Below are positions 1 to 8,796 of a DNA stretch of 64,000 bases, one piece after another (position 1 is the first letter of the stretch; the number at the start of each line of letters is the position of its first letter). Made by a program: the position numbers and the translations under genes. The notes under the pieces were generated by a model that saw nothing but the letters and a program-made list of their open reading frames with translations, was not told the origin of the DNA and ran no database searches. Location: NCBI GenBank assembly GCA_036734025.1, contig DAIMZI010000011.1:30928-94927 (forward strand), in the 5' to 3' direction. The DNA is from DAIMZI01 sp036734025. Lineage in GTDB: Bacteria > Pseudomonadota > Alphaproteobacteria > Rhizobiales > Rhodomicrobiaceae.

Positions 1-312
1 GCCGATATGGGCGCCGGGTTTGATGAAATGAGCGCGCGCTCGGCCAGCGATCATTACGAGCGCGAGCTGGCCGCGGGGCGCATCGGCGCCGATGATGCGC
101 GGCTGGTGCGCAGGCGGCTGCTCCATGGCGCGATGAGTGCGGAAGGCTTCGTCAATTATCCGCCCGAATTCTGGCACTTCGATTGGGGCACACAGATGTA
201 TGTGCGTAATCTGCAGGCCCAGGGGGGTGACGCGCCCTCAGCGGCTTGGTATGGCTATGTCGCGCCGCCCGGTATCGGGCAGGATGGTGCCTGCGGAGAT
301 CCTCGCGAATGA
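1..312 (+). CDS. D-alanyl-D-alanine dipeptidase, M15 family (C-terminal part only)
   Basis: The frame is open from the first base and stops at 310-312, so only about the last 103 residues are present. The segment DMGAGFDEMSARS followed by EFWHFDWGTQMYV is the C-terminal signature of the VanX/DdpX family of zinc D-Ala-D-Ala dipeptidases, where the ExWHFD block supplies the catalytic Glu and a zinc-binding His. The family hydrolyses free D-Ala-D-Ala, either in D-amino-acid recycling or in altering peptidoglycan precursors. The rest of the enzyme, including any signal peptide, lies outside the window. The stop overlaps the next start as ATGA, so it is translationally coupled to the hydrolase and MurF-like genes. 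Family assignment is firm; whether it acts in the cytoplasm or periplasm cannot be seen. Confidence 0.85.
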   Translation, partial: ADMGAGFDEMSARSASDHYERELAAGRIGADDARLVRRRLLHGAMSAEGFVNYPPEFWHFDWGTQMYVRNLQAQGGDAPSAAWYGYVAPPGIGQDGACGDPRE

Positions 313-1109
313 GCCTGCCGGAAACCCCGCTCACGAAGGAGCCGGATGCTGCCCTCTTTGCATGGGAGGAGCTGGGCATCACGCCGGAACAGTCCGGCCT
401 GCGCGTGGTCTGGGCGCATGGCTGGGGACAGGACCGGCGCGCGCTGGTGCCGCTGGCCGGCGCATTGCCCGACAAAGCGAGCCATCTGCTGATAGACTTT
501 CCCGGCTTTGGCGAGGCTCCTCCGCCGCGCTCGGCCTGGGGCACCGAAGATTATGCGGATGCCTGCGCGGAATTGCTGGCGGGCCTGCCAGCGGTCGCCC
601 GGACGATCTGGGTGGGCCATTCCTTCGGCTGCCGTGTGGGCCTGCAAATGGCCGCGCGCCATCCGCGCGCCGTCGATGGGCTGTTCCTCATCGCGGCTGC
701 CGGCTTGCCGCGCCGCCGCGGCGCGATCGGGGCCTTGCGATTTCGCGCCCGTGTGACAGCCTTCAAGGTGCTGAAGCGGGCAGCGCCCGTCCTCGGGCTT
801 GATGTGGAGCGTCTGCGGCGTGCCTTCGGCAGTGCCGATTATGCAGACGCTGGCGCCATGCGCCCAGTGCTCGCCAAGGTCGTCGGCGAAGACCTGAGCG
901 ATGTCGCGCGCGCCGTCTCCTGTCCGGTACGCCTCGTCTACGGCGAGAATGACACCGAGACGCCGCCGGAGATCGGCGAGAGGCTTGCCCGGCTCATCCC
1001 CGATGCCGAACTGACGATACTGCCGCGCCATGATCATTATTCGGTGCTCACCAGCGGAAAACATCTGGTCCTGCGTCGTTTGAAGTTCTTCATGGAGAAT
1101 GGCCGATGA
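309..1109 (+). CDS. alpha/beta hydrolase
   Basis: A 266-residue protein starting at the ATG that overlaps the upstream stop. It has an oxyanion-region HGWGQD motif near residue 38, the nucleophile elbow GHSFG near residue 103, an acidic residue in the YGENDTE segment and a late HDHYS histidine, giving a plausible Ser-Asp-His triad. No signal peptide is seen. Substrate is unknown; possible activities are esterase, thioesterase or amidase. It sits between a D-Ala-D-Ala dipeptidase and a MurF-like ligase, overlapping both by 4 bp, so a role in D-amino-acid or peptidoglycan-precursor chemistry is a reasonable inference but not shown. Confidence 0.85.
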   Translation: MSLPETPLTKEPDAALFAWEELGITPEQSGLRVVWAHGWGQDRRALVPLAGALPDKASHLLIDFPGFGEAPPPRSAWGTEDYADACAELLAGLPAVARTIWVGHSFGCRVGLQMAARHPRAVDGLFLIAAAGLPRRRGAIGALRFRARVTAFKVLKRAAPVLGLDVERLRRAFGSADYADAGAMRPVLAKVVGEDLSDVARAVSCPVRLVYGENDTETPPEIGERLARLIPDAELTILPRHDHYSVLTSGKHLVLRRLKFFMENGR

Positions 1110-2698
1110 TGTTTGCAGGTGGTGCAGTCGCAGCCGCGGCATTCCTGTTTTTCGCCATGCGCAGGCTCCGGCGCTACCTCCACATCTTTCAGCAGGAGGA
1201 ATATGATGGCCTGCGCTTCCTCGGCTGGCTGTGGCGCAGCTTTTCCTTCGATCGCCGCGTCGCCGCGCTGATCGGCCTGATCGCGCTCGCATTCTGGCTG
1301 CTGTCGCCGCTGCCGCCCGAGATCTGGCAAGGCGCCATTGCGCTGGTCTTCGTGGTTTTCGGCTTCATCGAGCCCGACCCGAGGCGCGAGGCAAAGAAGA
1401 AGCTGGTGATGACCCGGCGGGCCCAGCGCATCTACTGGACCGCATTTGTCCTTACCGCGATGGCGGCGGCCGCCGGCGCTCTGGCCCCCGCGCCGCTTTT
1501 CTGGCTGGGCCCGTTATGGGGCATTCCGATGCTGCTGGTGCTGGCAAATCTTGTCCTGATGCCCATCGAGATGCATACGCAGCGCAAGTTCTGGCGTGAG
1601 GCCAACGCCAAGATCAGCCGCTTGCGGCCCACGGTGATCGGCATCACCGGCTCATTCGGCAAGACCTCGGTGAAGCATATTCTCGGCCATATCCTCGATC
1701 TGAACGCACGCACTTTATTCACGCCGGGCAGCGTCAACACCGTGATGGGCAACGCCCGCATCATCCGCGAGCAGCTGCGCCCGGGAACGCGCTATTTCGT
1801 CGCCGAGATGGGGGCTTACGGGGTCGGCTCGATCCGCCGCCTGTGCGAACTCACTCCGCCCGATCTGGGTGTCCTCACGACCATCGGCGAAGCCCATTAC
1901 GAGCGATTCAAATCCCTCGATGCGGTGGCCCGAGCCAAGTTCGAGCTGTGCGAAGCGGTGATCGCCAAGGGCGGCAGGATGATCGTCGGCGAAGGCGTGC
2001 TGAGCCAGGACTATGCGGTCGATTACATGAATGCCCACCGCGACAGTTTCGTCATTTGCGGCGAGGGCGACTTCGCCGATCTGAAGATCACGCGCAACGA
2101 GCAGACGGCAGAGGGGCTGAGCGTTGACGTCAGCTGGGAAAACCAGACCTACCGCTTGTTCGCGCCGCTTTTTGGCATGCATCACGGGGCCAATATGGCA
2201 ATCGCGTTCGGCGCCGCCGTGCTGGCCGGGGTGCCCGCGGCGCAAGCTGTTGCCGCGCTGCCCTCGGTGAGCCAGATCAATCATCGGCTGGAGGTCAAGC
2301 AGCAGAGCGATGGCAGCGTGTTGATCGATGATGCCTACAACTCCAACCCTTCGGGATTTTCGGCTGCGCTGGAGTTGACCGACAAGCTGCGCAAGGCGCA
2401 GGGGCGGCGAATACTGATCACGCCGGGAATGGCCGAGTTGGGCGCGCGCCATAACGATGCTCATGCCGAGCTTGGCCAGAAGGCCGCCGAGCACATCGAT
2501 ATCGCATTGATCGTCCGCGCCGACCGTATTCCCACATTCGTCGAGGCTTACGAGCGCAACACCCAGACAGGACGGGTGATCAATCTCGCCGATTTCGCCG
2601 AAGCCGAGGCCTGGCTTAAGAGCAACGCCAAGTGCAACGACGTGATCCTGATAGAAAATGACCTGCCCGATCTATACGAGCGCCGCTTTCTGGTCTGA
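1106..2698 (+). CDS. membrane-anchored Mur ligase (MurF-like)
   Basis: A 530-residue protein. The first 155 residues are hydrophobic, with about four or five predicted membrane segments (near 1-18, 47-64, 73-88, 106-130 and 137-152). The rest is a Mur ligase: the ATP-binding GITGSFGKTS P-loop near residue 178, the central-domain EMGAYG and GEAHYERF motifs, and the C-terminal DDAYNSNPSGF motif typical of MurF, which adds D-Ala-D-Ala to UDP-MurNAc-tripeptide. Normal MurF is soluble, about 450-480 residues, and lies in the dcw cluster. A membrane fusion in a dipeptidase-hydrolase-ligase set suggests a second, specialised ligase rather than the housekeeping enzyme. The true acceptor and donor are unknown. 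Confidence 0.8.
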   Translation: MMFAGGAVAAAAFLFFAMRRLRRYLHIFQQEEYDGLRFLGWLWRSFSFDRRVAALIGLIALAFWLLSPLPPEIWQGAIALVFVVFGFIEPDPRREAKKKLVMTRRAQRIYWTAFVLTAMAAAAGALAPAPLFWLGPLWGIPMLLVLANLVLMPIEMHTQRKFWREANAKISRLRPTVIGITGSFGKTSVKHILGHILDLNARTLFTPGSVNTVMGNARIIREQLRPGTRYFVAEMGAYGVGSIRRLCELTPPDLGVLTTIGEAHYERFKSLDAVARAKFELCEAVIAKGGRMIVGEGVLSQDYAVDYMNAHRDSFVICGEGDFADLKITRNEQTAEGLSVDVSWENQTYRLFAPLFGMHHGANMAIAFGAAVLAGVPAAQAVAALPSVSQINHRLEVKQQSDGSVLIDDAYNSNPSGFSAALELTDKLRKAQGRRILITPGMAELGARHNDAHAELGQKAAEHIDIALIVRADRIPTFVEAYERNTQTGRVINLADFAEAEAWLKSNAKCNDVILIENDLPDLYERRFLV

Positions 2699-2755
2699 TC
2701 GGCGCTGCGATGTTCGCCGGCTATGCCACGCCGTTGCCGGCGCTGGCGAACAGCT

Positions 2756-3238
2756 TCAGGCCCGGTGATAAGGGTGGCCCGAGAGGATGGTCACGGCGCG
2801 GTAGAGCTGTTCGGCGAGCACCACCCGGGCCAGCCCATGAGGCAGCGTCATGGCGCTGAGCGACAACCGCAGGTCGCAACTGGCGAGGAGGCTTTCACCA
2901 TGGCCATCCGGCCCGCCGATGCAAAATGCCACGCTTGCCACCGCCTCATCGCGCCAGCGGCCAAGCCGCTTGGCAAATTCGGCGCTGGTCAGCGTCTCGC
3001 CGGCTTCATCGAGCGCGACGACTAGCGCGCCCGGCGGGCACCTGGCCAACAGCCGCTGCGCTTCGTCCTGGCGCCTGGCCGGGGATGATTGCGCCTTTGC
3101 CTGCGCCAGTTCAATCTCGCCGAGCCCGCTGAAGCCCTCCTGACGGCCGGCTGCGCGCGCGCGATCGAGATACCGCGCCAGGATGTCGCGCTCTCCGCGG
3201 TCTTTCAGCCGCCCGATGGCAAGGATGTGAAGCTGCAC
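2756..3238 (-). CDS. rlmH: 23S rRNA pseudouridine-1915 N3-methyltransferase RlmH
   Basis: A 160-residue SPOUT-family methyltransferase. It begins MQLHILAIGRLK, has the GPDGHG loop of the SAM-binding knot near residue 109, and ends with the HPYHRA tail typical of RlmH. RlmH methylates pseudouridine 1915 in helix 69 of 23S rRNA on assembled 70S ribosomes. Length matches the family (about 155-160). It lies 93 bp downstream of rsfS on the same strand, the usual ribosome-related pairing, and is the last gene of the minus-strand group that begins with proB. Confidence 0.95.
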   Translation of the reverse strand: MQLHILAIGRLKDRGERDILARYLDRARAAGRQEGFSGLGEIELAQAKAQSSPARRQDEAQRLLARCPPGALVVALDEAGETLTSAEFAKRLGRWRDEAVASVAFCIGGPDGHGESLLASCDLRLSLSAMTLPHGLARVVLAEQLYRAVTILSGHPYHRA

Positions 3239-3331
3239 CTGATCAGGCCCGCCAGATCATGAAAGCCGCTGACGGGCGCGCCTGCGACGGCACGGACGGG
3301 GCGGGAGCCGCCGGCAACCCGCCCGCCGCGA

Positions 3332-3742
3332 TCAGTTGGACTGCGGATGGTCGGGCCGATCCGCCTGCCACATTCTTTCCAGATTATAGAAACTGCGCAC
3401 TTCGGGCCGGAAGACATGGACGATGATGTCGCCGGCATCGACCAGTACCCAGTCACATTGCGGTGTGCCTTCGACGCAGACGCCCTTGACGCCGACGTTC
3501 TTGAGCTGACGCAGAAGCTGGTCGGTTATTGCGCCTACATGGCGATCGGATCGCCCGGACGCGATGACCATGTAATCGCCGAACGAAGTCTTGCCGGCAA
3601 GGTCGATGGTCGTAATGTCTTCGGCTTTTGCTTCGCTGAGGGAATGGAGAATATGATCGAGCACGTTTGCAGGGCTTGCACCTTCTCGCACAAGCTCGCG
3701 CGGAGGGATATCCTTGCTGACACCCTCAATTGTGGTCGCCAT
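3332..3742 (-). CDS. rsfS: ribosomal silencing factor RsfS
   Basis: A 136-residue protein of the RsfS/Iojap family. Characteristic segments are the KAEDITTIDLAGKTSFGDY stretch, the IASGRSDRHV motif and the late WVLVDAGDIIVHVF block. RsfS binds ribosomal protein L14 (uL14) and blocks subunit joining in starvation. About 20 residues precede the conserved core; the ATG was kept because no better start is visible. It is 132 bp downstream of nadD, in the common bacterial order nadD-rsfS-rlmH. Confidence 0.95.
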   Translation of the reverse strand: MATTIEGVSKDIPPRELVREGASPANVLDHILHSLSEAKAEDITTIDLAGKTSFGDYMVIASGRSDRHVGAITDQLLRQLKNVGVKGVCVEGTPQCDWVLVDAGDIIVHVFRPEVRSFYNLERMWQADRPDHPQSN

Positions 3743-3874
3743 TATCAGGTTTGTGTCCTTCTGTCATGACCTGTCCGATCGCTTGCGGCCCGACTACAGA
3801 CCGCCGCATCCGGGCGAGACCAACTGACTTCAGGACTCACCCGAAACTCGCTGCAAGGTGACTGTGACGCAATT

Positions 3875-4522
3875 TCAGCGCGATTTCAATCCCGCAAACG
3901 AAAAGACGGCGTCGCGTGATGCCGGTGCGCCGCGCAGATCGGTGGAGGAATACGGCGACAGGGGAATATTGAGATATCCCCAGGCCGGCGCGGCATGATC
4001 GGCAAGGCCGGGCAAGGCGGCCTCGTCCACGCGCGCCGCGCTCAGGGTGCTTGCGGCGCGTGATGCCATGGCCGCATAACGCCAGCCCGGACGATCGACC
4101 ACCGCGATGGGCAGCAGGCCGGCAATATCGCGCCAATGGTGCCAGCGGTGAAATCCGGCCAGACCATCGGCACCCATGATCCAGACGAAGCGCACGCCCG
4201 GCAGGCAGCGCACGACGAACCTCAGCGTATGCGCGGTGAAAGCCGTGCCGAGGCGCTGTTCGAGATCGGTCACTATGAGGCGCGGCGATGACACCAGCCG
4301 TGCCAGGGCCTGAGCGCGCTCATCGACCCGCGCCAGCCCGTCATGCGATTTGAGCGGGTTGCCGGGGCTCACCATCAGCCACACCGCATTCAGGCGCAGC
4401 CGGACAAGGGCTTGGTATGCAATATGTGCATGGCCCGGATGCGGCGGGTTGAACGAGCCGCCCAGCAGGCCGATTCGCATGCCCGCATGGGCGGGCGGCA
4501 ATGCAAACCGGGACTGTGTCAT
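3875..4522 (-). CDS. nadD: nicotinate-nucleotide adenylyltransferase NadD
   Basis: A 215-residue enzyme that adenylates nicotinate mononucleotide to deamido-NAD in NAD biosynthesis. It shows the nucleotidyltransferase motif GGSFNPPHPGH near residue 21, the SPGNPLK loop, the FVWIMGADGL motif, and a late SSTDLR that stands for the usual SSTxIR signature. The start overlaps the proA stop by 4 bp (ATGA), which fixes it and indicates translational coupling. The order proB-proA-nadD-rsfS-rlmH is common in Alphaproteobacteria. Confidence 0.95.
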   Translation of the reverse strand: MTQSRFALPPAHAGMRIGLLGGSFNPPHPGHAHIAYQALVRLRLNAVWLMVSPGNPLKSHDGLARVDERAQALARLVSSPRLIVTDLEQRLGTAFTAHTLRFVVRCLPGVRFVWIMGADGLAGFHRWHHWRDIAGLLPIAVVDRPGWRYAAMASRAASTLSAARVDEAALPGLADHAAPAWGYLNIPLSPYSSTDLRGAPASRDAVFSFAGLKSR

Positions 4523-5826
4523 GCCGGCCGGGTCTGGCCGGTGCCGCGCAGCTTGTATTTGAAGCTCGTCAACTGCTCCACGCCGATGGGGCCGCGCGCA
4601 TGCATCTTGCCAGTAGCGATGCCGATTTCCGCGCCCATACCGAACTCGCCGCCATCGGCGAACTGGGTCGAGGCGTTCCAGGCCACGATGGCGCTGTCCA
4701 CCGTATCGAGGAATGCCTGCGCCGTTGCCTCGTTCTCGGTGATGATCGCATCGGTATGCCCGGAACTGTAACGCGCCAGATGATCGAGCGCGCCGGAAAG
4801 CCCGTCGACCACGCGCACCGACATGACGGCGTCAAGATATTCCGTGGCCCAATCCTGCTCGCTGGCGCGCTTGACCCGCGGGTCTGTCGCCATTGCCGCA
4901 TCATCGCCGCGAAGCTCGCACCCTGCCTCGATGAGCGCGGCGATGAGCGGCGCCAGATACGTGCCGGCGCAGGCGCTGTCGACCAACAGCGTCTCGGCGG
5001 CGCCGCAAATGCCGGGCCGGCGCATCTTGGCGTTCACCACCACCCTGATCGCCATGTCCAGGTCCGCGGCGCGGTCCACATAGACATGGCACAGGCCCTC
5101 AAGATGGGCAAACACCGGCACCCGGGCTTCGTCCTGAACGCGCGCAACGAGGCTCTTGCCGCCGCGCGGCACGATGACGTCGAGATTGCCCTCAAGCCCG
5201 CGCAGCATCTCGCCGACGGCATCGCGGTCCGGCGTCGGGACAAGCTGGATCGCCGCTTCGGGCAGGCCGGCTTCACGCAGGCCCGCTACCATACAGGCGT
5301 GGATGGCGGCGCTTGAGCGCAGGCTGTCCGAGCCGGGACGCAGGATTGCGGCATTGCCCGACTTGAGACACAGCGCGCCGGCATCGGCGGTCACGTTGGG
5401 CCGGCTTTCATAGATGATGCCGATGACGCCGAGCGGTACGCTGACGCGCTGGATGTGCAGCCCGTTGGGCCGCTCCCATTGTGCCAGCACCCGGCCGACC
5501 GGATCATCCAGAGCCGCGACAGCCTCGATACCGCCGGCAATGGCGTCGATACGCTGCGGGCTCAGCCGCAGCCGGTCGATCTGCGGCTCGGGGCGCTGCT
5601 GTTCGCGTGCGGCCTCGATATCCGCCGCATTGGCGAGCGCGATATCGGCTTGCCCATCGCGCATGGCCGCTGCCGCCGCAATGAGCGCGCGCGTCTTGTC
5701 CTGCGCTGCGCAGATGCTGAGGGCATGGGCGGCTGTGCGCGCGTTCGCACCGATCGTGCGCATCAGGTCCGCGATATCTCCCGCCGAGGATAAAGTCGGA
5801 TCCGGGTTCAGCATTGCCGTCATCAT
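4519..5826 (-). CDS. proA: gamma-glutamyl phosphate reductase ProA
   Basis: A 435-residue aldehyde-dehydrogenase-fold enzyme catalysing NADPH reduction of gamma-glutamyl phosphate, the second step of proline synthesis. The ESRPNVTADAG motif, the GNAAILRPG loop and the catalytic-cysteine segment RRPGICGAAETLL are present. The chosen start (MMTAM) overlaps the proB stop as ATGA; the second in-frame ATG, four codons later, is an alternative. The 3' end overlaps nadD in the same way. Length is slightly above the usual 415-420. Confidence 0.95.
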   Translation of the reverse strand: MMTAMLNPDPTLSSAGDIADLMRTIGANARTAAHALSICAAQDKTRALIAAAAAMRDGQADIALANAADIEAAREQQRPEPQIDRLRLSPQRIDAIAGGIEAVAALDDPVGRVLAQWERPNGLHIQRVSVPLGVIGIIYESRPNVTADAGALCLKSGNAAILRPGSDSLRSSAAIHACMVAGLREAGLPEAAIQLVPTPDRDAVGEMLRGLEGNLDVIVPRGGKSLVARVQDEARVPVFAHLEGLCHVYVDRAADLDMAIRVVVNAKMRRPGICGAAETLLVDSACAGTYLAPLIAALIEAGCELRGDDAAMATDPRVKRASEQDWATEYLDAVMSVRVVDGLSGALDHLARYSSGHTDAIITENEATAQAFLDTVDSAIVAWNASTQFADGGEFGMGAEIGIATGKMHARGPIGVEQLTSFKYKLRGTGQTRPA

Positions 5827-6983
5827 TGCTCCTGTGGGGCGCTCAAGGGGTTCGTGTTCCGATGCAAGGCCATATTGTCGCGGTGGATCACCTCGCTGCG
5901 CCCACGGTAGCCCAGGATCCGTTCTATTTCACCGCTTTTCCGGCCTGCGATCAAGGCCGCGTCGGCGCTGGAATAGGCGACAATGCCCCTGCCGAGCGGT
6001 TCGCCGTGCAGATCGCGGATGATCACCGTGTCGCCCCGCTCGAACGGCCCCTCGACATGGCATATCCCGGCGGGGAGCAGGCTGCGCCCCTGCATCAGCG
6101 CGGCCGCCGCGCCCGCATCGATGATCAGCGCGCCGTTCGGCTCCAGACTGCCGGCGATCCATCTCTTGCGCGCGGCGACGGGCGTCGTGTCCGCCAGGAA
6201 CCAGGTGCACGACGCGCCCTCGCCCAGCGCCTGCAACGGATGCGGCTGCTTGCCAAGCGTGATGACCATGTTGATGCCGGCGGCAACGGCGATCCTGCCG
6301 GCGTCGATCTTGGTGATCATGCCGCCGCGCGACAACTCGCTGCCCGCATCGCCTGCCATAGCCTCGATGTCCGGCGTGATCGCAGTGACCACATCCAGCC
6401 GTCTTGCATCAGGCGTCGAGCCGGGCGGGGCGGTGTAAAGCCCGTCAACGTCCGACAGCAGCACAAGACAGTCGGCGCTCATCATCGAGGCGACGCGCGC
6501 GGCCAGACGATCATTGTCGCCATAGCGGATTTCGCTGGTGGCGACGGTGTCATTCTCGTTGACCACGGGCACCGCGCCGAGCCGCAGCAGGGTCTGAATG
6601 GTTTCGCGCGCGTTCAGATAGCGGCGCCGCTGCTCGGTATCGCCGAGAGTGAGCAGGATCTGCGCGGCGACAAGCCCGCGATCCGACAGGAGCTGGCGAT
6701 AGGCATGCGCCAGCCCGATCTGCCCCACGGCGGCAGCTGCCTGGCTTTCCTCCAGCCGCAGGCTGCCGGGCGCAAGCCCCAGCTGCCGTCGACCGAGCGC
6801 GATCGCGCCAGACGACACCACAATGACATCGCGCCCTTCACGCTTCAGCCGGGCGATATCCTCGACGAGCGAGGCCAGCCAGCGATCATTGAGCGCGCCG
6901 GTGCTGGCATCGGCGAGCAGCGATGAGCCGATCTTTATGACGATGCGCCGCGCGCGCGTCCATTCCTGCCTTGGTGCTGACAC
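5823..6983 (-). CDS. proB: glutamate 5-kinase ProB
   Basis: A 386-residue kinase for the first step of proline synthesis. It has the amino-acid-kinase start RRIVIKIGSSLL, the VSSGAIALG motif, the NENDTVAT segment, and a C-terminal PUA domain from about residue 285 (for example GPFERGDTVIIRD), like Escherichia coli ProB. The open frame extends 21 codons upstream to an ATG at 7046, but a GTG at 6981-6983 with a purine-rich leader gives a length nearer the family norm and is preferred. The stop overlaps the proA start. Confidence 0.93.
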   Translation of the reverse strand: MSAPRQEWTRARRIVIKIGSSLLADASTGALNDRWLASLVEDIARLKREGRDVIVVSSGAIALGRRQLGLAPGSLRLEESQAAAAVGQIGLAHAYRQLLSDRGLVAAQILLTLGDTEQRRRYLNARETIQTLLRLGAVPVVNENDTVATSEIRYGDNDRLAARVASMMSADCLVLLSDVDGLYTAPPGSTPDARRLDVVTAITPDIEAMAGDAGSELSRGGMITKIDAGRIAVAAGINMVITLGKQPHPLQALGEGASCTWFLADTTPVAARKRWIAGSLEPNGALIIDAGAAAALMQGRSLLPAGICHVEGPFERGDTVIIRDLHGEPLGRGIVAYSSADAALIAGRKSGEIERILGYRGRSEVIHRDNMALHRNTNPLSAPQEQ

Positions 6984-7157
6984 GAACCACCGCCTGTTCA
7001 GCCGCCTGGTGCGCTGGCGCACGCCATGTTGCGCCTTGAGCCACAAGCCTTTTACGCAAACGGGATGGCAGCGCCGGGCCGGCGTGTCAATGGCGCCATG
7101 ACGGACGCTTCAGCCGCGTTCAAGCAAGCAGCAGGCATATGAAGCCCGAAGCTGATC

Positions 7158-7532
7158 TCAATTGATGCAACTGTTGTTCAGATCTGCGCGCGCTGCAAGA
7201 AACAGTTCGGCATCATCATCGCCGGGCGCCAGTTCGGCGGAAAGCGCGATGATACGTTCATAATCCGGGCCGAGCCTGCCGGCCAGTCCGGCGGCTTCAT
7301 CGAGATAGCGATCGGCGGCGGCTTCGTCGCGAAGCTGCAATGCCTCGTCGGCCTTGGCGAACAACTCCTGTATCTGGCAGTAAAGTTCGATCCTGGACGG
7401 CGTGCTCTTGATTTCGGCTATTATGGTGGTGGCTTCGGCGATCGTGATCGGCTCATCGGGCGGCGGCGCGGACGCCATCGAAACCGACGACACGCCAGCG
7501 GCCAGAACGATACTCAACGCCAGGAATTTCAT
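7158..7532 (-). CDS. small exported hypothetical protein
   Basis: A 124-residue protein preceded by a strong GAGAGGG ribosome site, which selects this ATG over a start 62 codons upstream. Residues 1-20 look like a signal peptide (MKFLALSIVLAAG core, then SMA-SA). The mature part is acidic and helical, rich in Ala, Glu, Asp and Leu, with two cysteines (one in LYCQ, one near the C-terminus) that could form a disulfide. No family is recognised. It lies on the same strand between obgE and proB and is probably periplasmic. Confidence 0.7.
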   Translation of the reverse strand: MKFLALSIVLAAGVSSVSMASAPPPDEPITIAEATTIIAEIKSTPSRIELYCQIQELFAKADEALQLRDEAAADRYLDEAAGLAGRLGPDYERIIALSAELAPGDDDAELFLAARADLNNSCIN

Positions 7533-7665
7533 GAACAAACCCTCTCGAAACGCAAAAAAAAAGCACTTGATCCGCAACCTGCACTGCCAGCGTGCGAACC
7601 TGCAAGCCGTAAAAACATCTGACAGCGAATGTGTCGACACTGTGGCCTGAGGGGTGCGGTAGATA

Positions 7666-8706
7666 TCAAGGTGTCCAGCCGGCAACATCACCAGGCGATG
7701 GCGCGGTCTCGCCGGCACGTTCGCGCTTTATCACCTCGGCCAGACGGAAAAGAACCGCATCCACTTTCATTCCCGCAACCGCCGAGACAGGAATTGGCTC
7801 GCAGGCGCATGCGGCGCGCAGCAAGGCAAGCTTGTCCTTCAGTTCATCCGGCGCAAGCGCGTCGCATTTGCTGAGCGCGACCACCTCGGGCCGGTCTTCC
7901 AGGCCGGCGTCATAGGCGAGAAGTTCGTTGCGCACGATCCGATAATCGCGCCCCGGGTCCTCGCCAGTGCCATCGACCAGATGCAGCAGCACGCAGGTGC
8001 GCTCGATATGGCCCAGGAAACGGTCGCCGATCCCTGCGCCCTCATGCGCGCCCTCGATCAGCCCGGGAATGTCGGCCAGCACGAAATCGATGTCGCCGAT
8101 CTTCACGACCCCCAGATTTGGATGCAGCGTGGTGAAGGGATAGTCGGCGATCTTCGGCTTGGCGGCGCTGACGGCGGACAGGAAGGTCGATTTGCCCGCG
8201 TTCGGCAGCCCGACGATGCCGGCATCGGCAATCAGTTTCAGGCGCAGCCAGATGGTCATCTCGATGCCGGGCTGGCCTGAATTGGCTCGGCGCGGGGCCT
8301 GGTTGACCGAGGTCTTGAAATGGGCGTTGCCAAAGCCGCCATTACCGCCGCGCGCCAGCAGCACCCGCTCGCCCGGCTCGGTCAGATCGGCAATGAGCGT
8401 TTCATTGTCCTCAGAAAAGATCTGCGTGCCCGGCGGCACCTTCAGAGTGATGTCCGCGCCGCTTGCGCCCGTGCGGTTGCGCCCCATGCCATCGCCGCCA
8501 CGCGCGGCCTTGTAATGCTGCTGGTAGCGGAAATCGATGAGCGTGTTGAGATTGGCGACGCATTCGGCCCAGACATCGCCACCGCGCCCGCCCGATCCGC
8601 CATCGGGGCCGCCGAACTCGACGAACTTTTCGCGGCGGAACGACACGCAGCCATTGCCCCCCGCGCCGGACTGGATATAGGCCTTGGCCTGATCGAGAAA
8701 CTTCAT
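7666..8706 (-). CDS. obgE: Obg-family GTPase ObgE/CgtA
   Basis: A 346-residue ribosome-associated GTPase. The N-terminal glycine-rich Obg domain covers about residues 1-158 (GGPDGGSGGRGGDVW and later repeats). The GTPase domain follows, with G1 GLPNAGKSTF, G3 DIPGLIEGA and G4 SKCD. It ends soon after the G domain and lacks the extra C-terminal OCT domain of some Gram-positive members. In Caulobacter the orthologue CgtA is essential for growth and ribosome assembly. It stands upstream of the proB group on the same strand, as is common in Alphaproteobacteria. Confidence 0.96.
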   Translation of the reverse strand: MKFLDQAKAYIQSGAGGNGCVSFRREKFVEFGGPDGGSGGRGGDVWAECVANLNTLIDFRYQQHYKAARGGDGMGRNRTGASGADITLKVPPGTQIFSEDNETLIADLTEPGERVLLARGGNGGFGNAHFKTSVNQAPRRANSGQPGIEMTIWLRLKLIADAGIVGLPNAGKSTFLSAVSAAKPKIADYPFTTLHPNLGVVKIGDIDFVLADIPGLIEGAHEGAGIGDRFLGHIERTCVLLHLVDGTGEDPGRDYRIVRNELLAYDAGLEDRPEVVALSKCDALAPDELKDKLALLRAACACEPIPVSAVAGMKVDAVLFRLAEVIKRERAGETAPSPGDVAGWTP

Positions 8707-8796
8707 GGCTCAATCCGCTGACTACGCGCCCGCTCACAGGCGCGGCAACAAACTTTGGTAATGGCTCGGCGTCGGCAGCCAGCCGGTGTGCGAACT

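Noticed and set aside
5814..6926. 370-codon plus-strand frame opposite proB
   Set aside because: Shadow of proB; no motifs and no ribosome site.
7552..7562. A-run upstream of the small exported gene as a terminator U-tract
   Set aside because: No GC-rich stem adjoins it on the matching strand; it more likely belongs to a promoter or leader.
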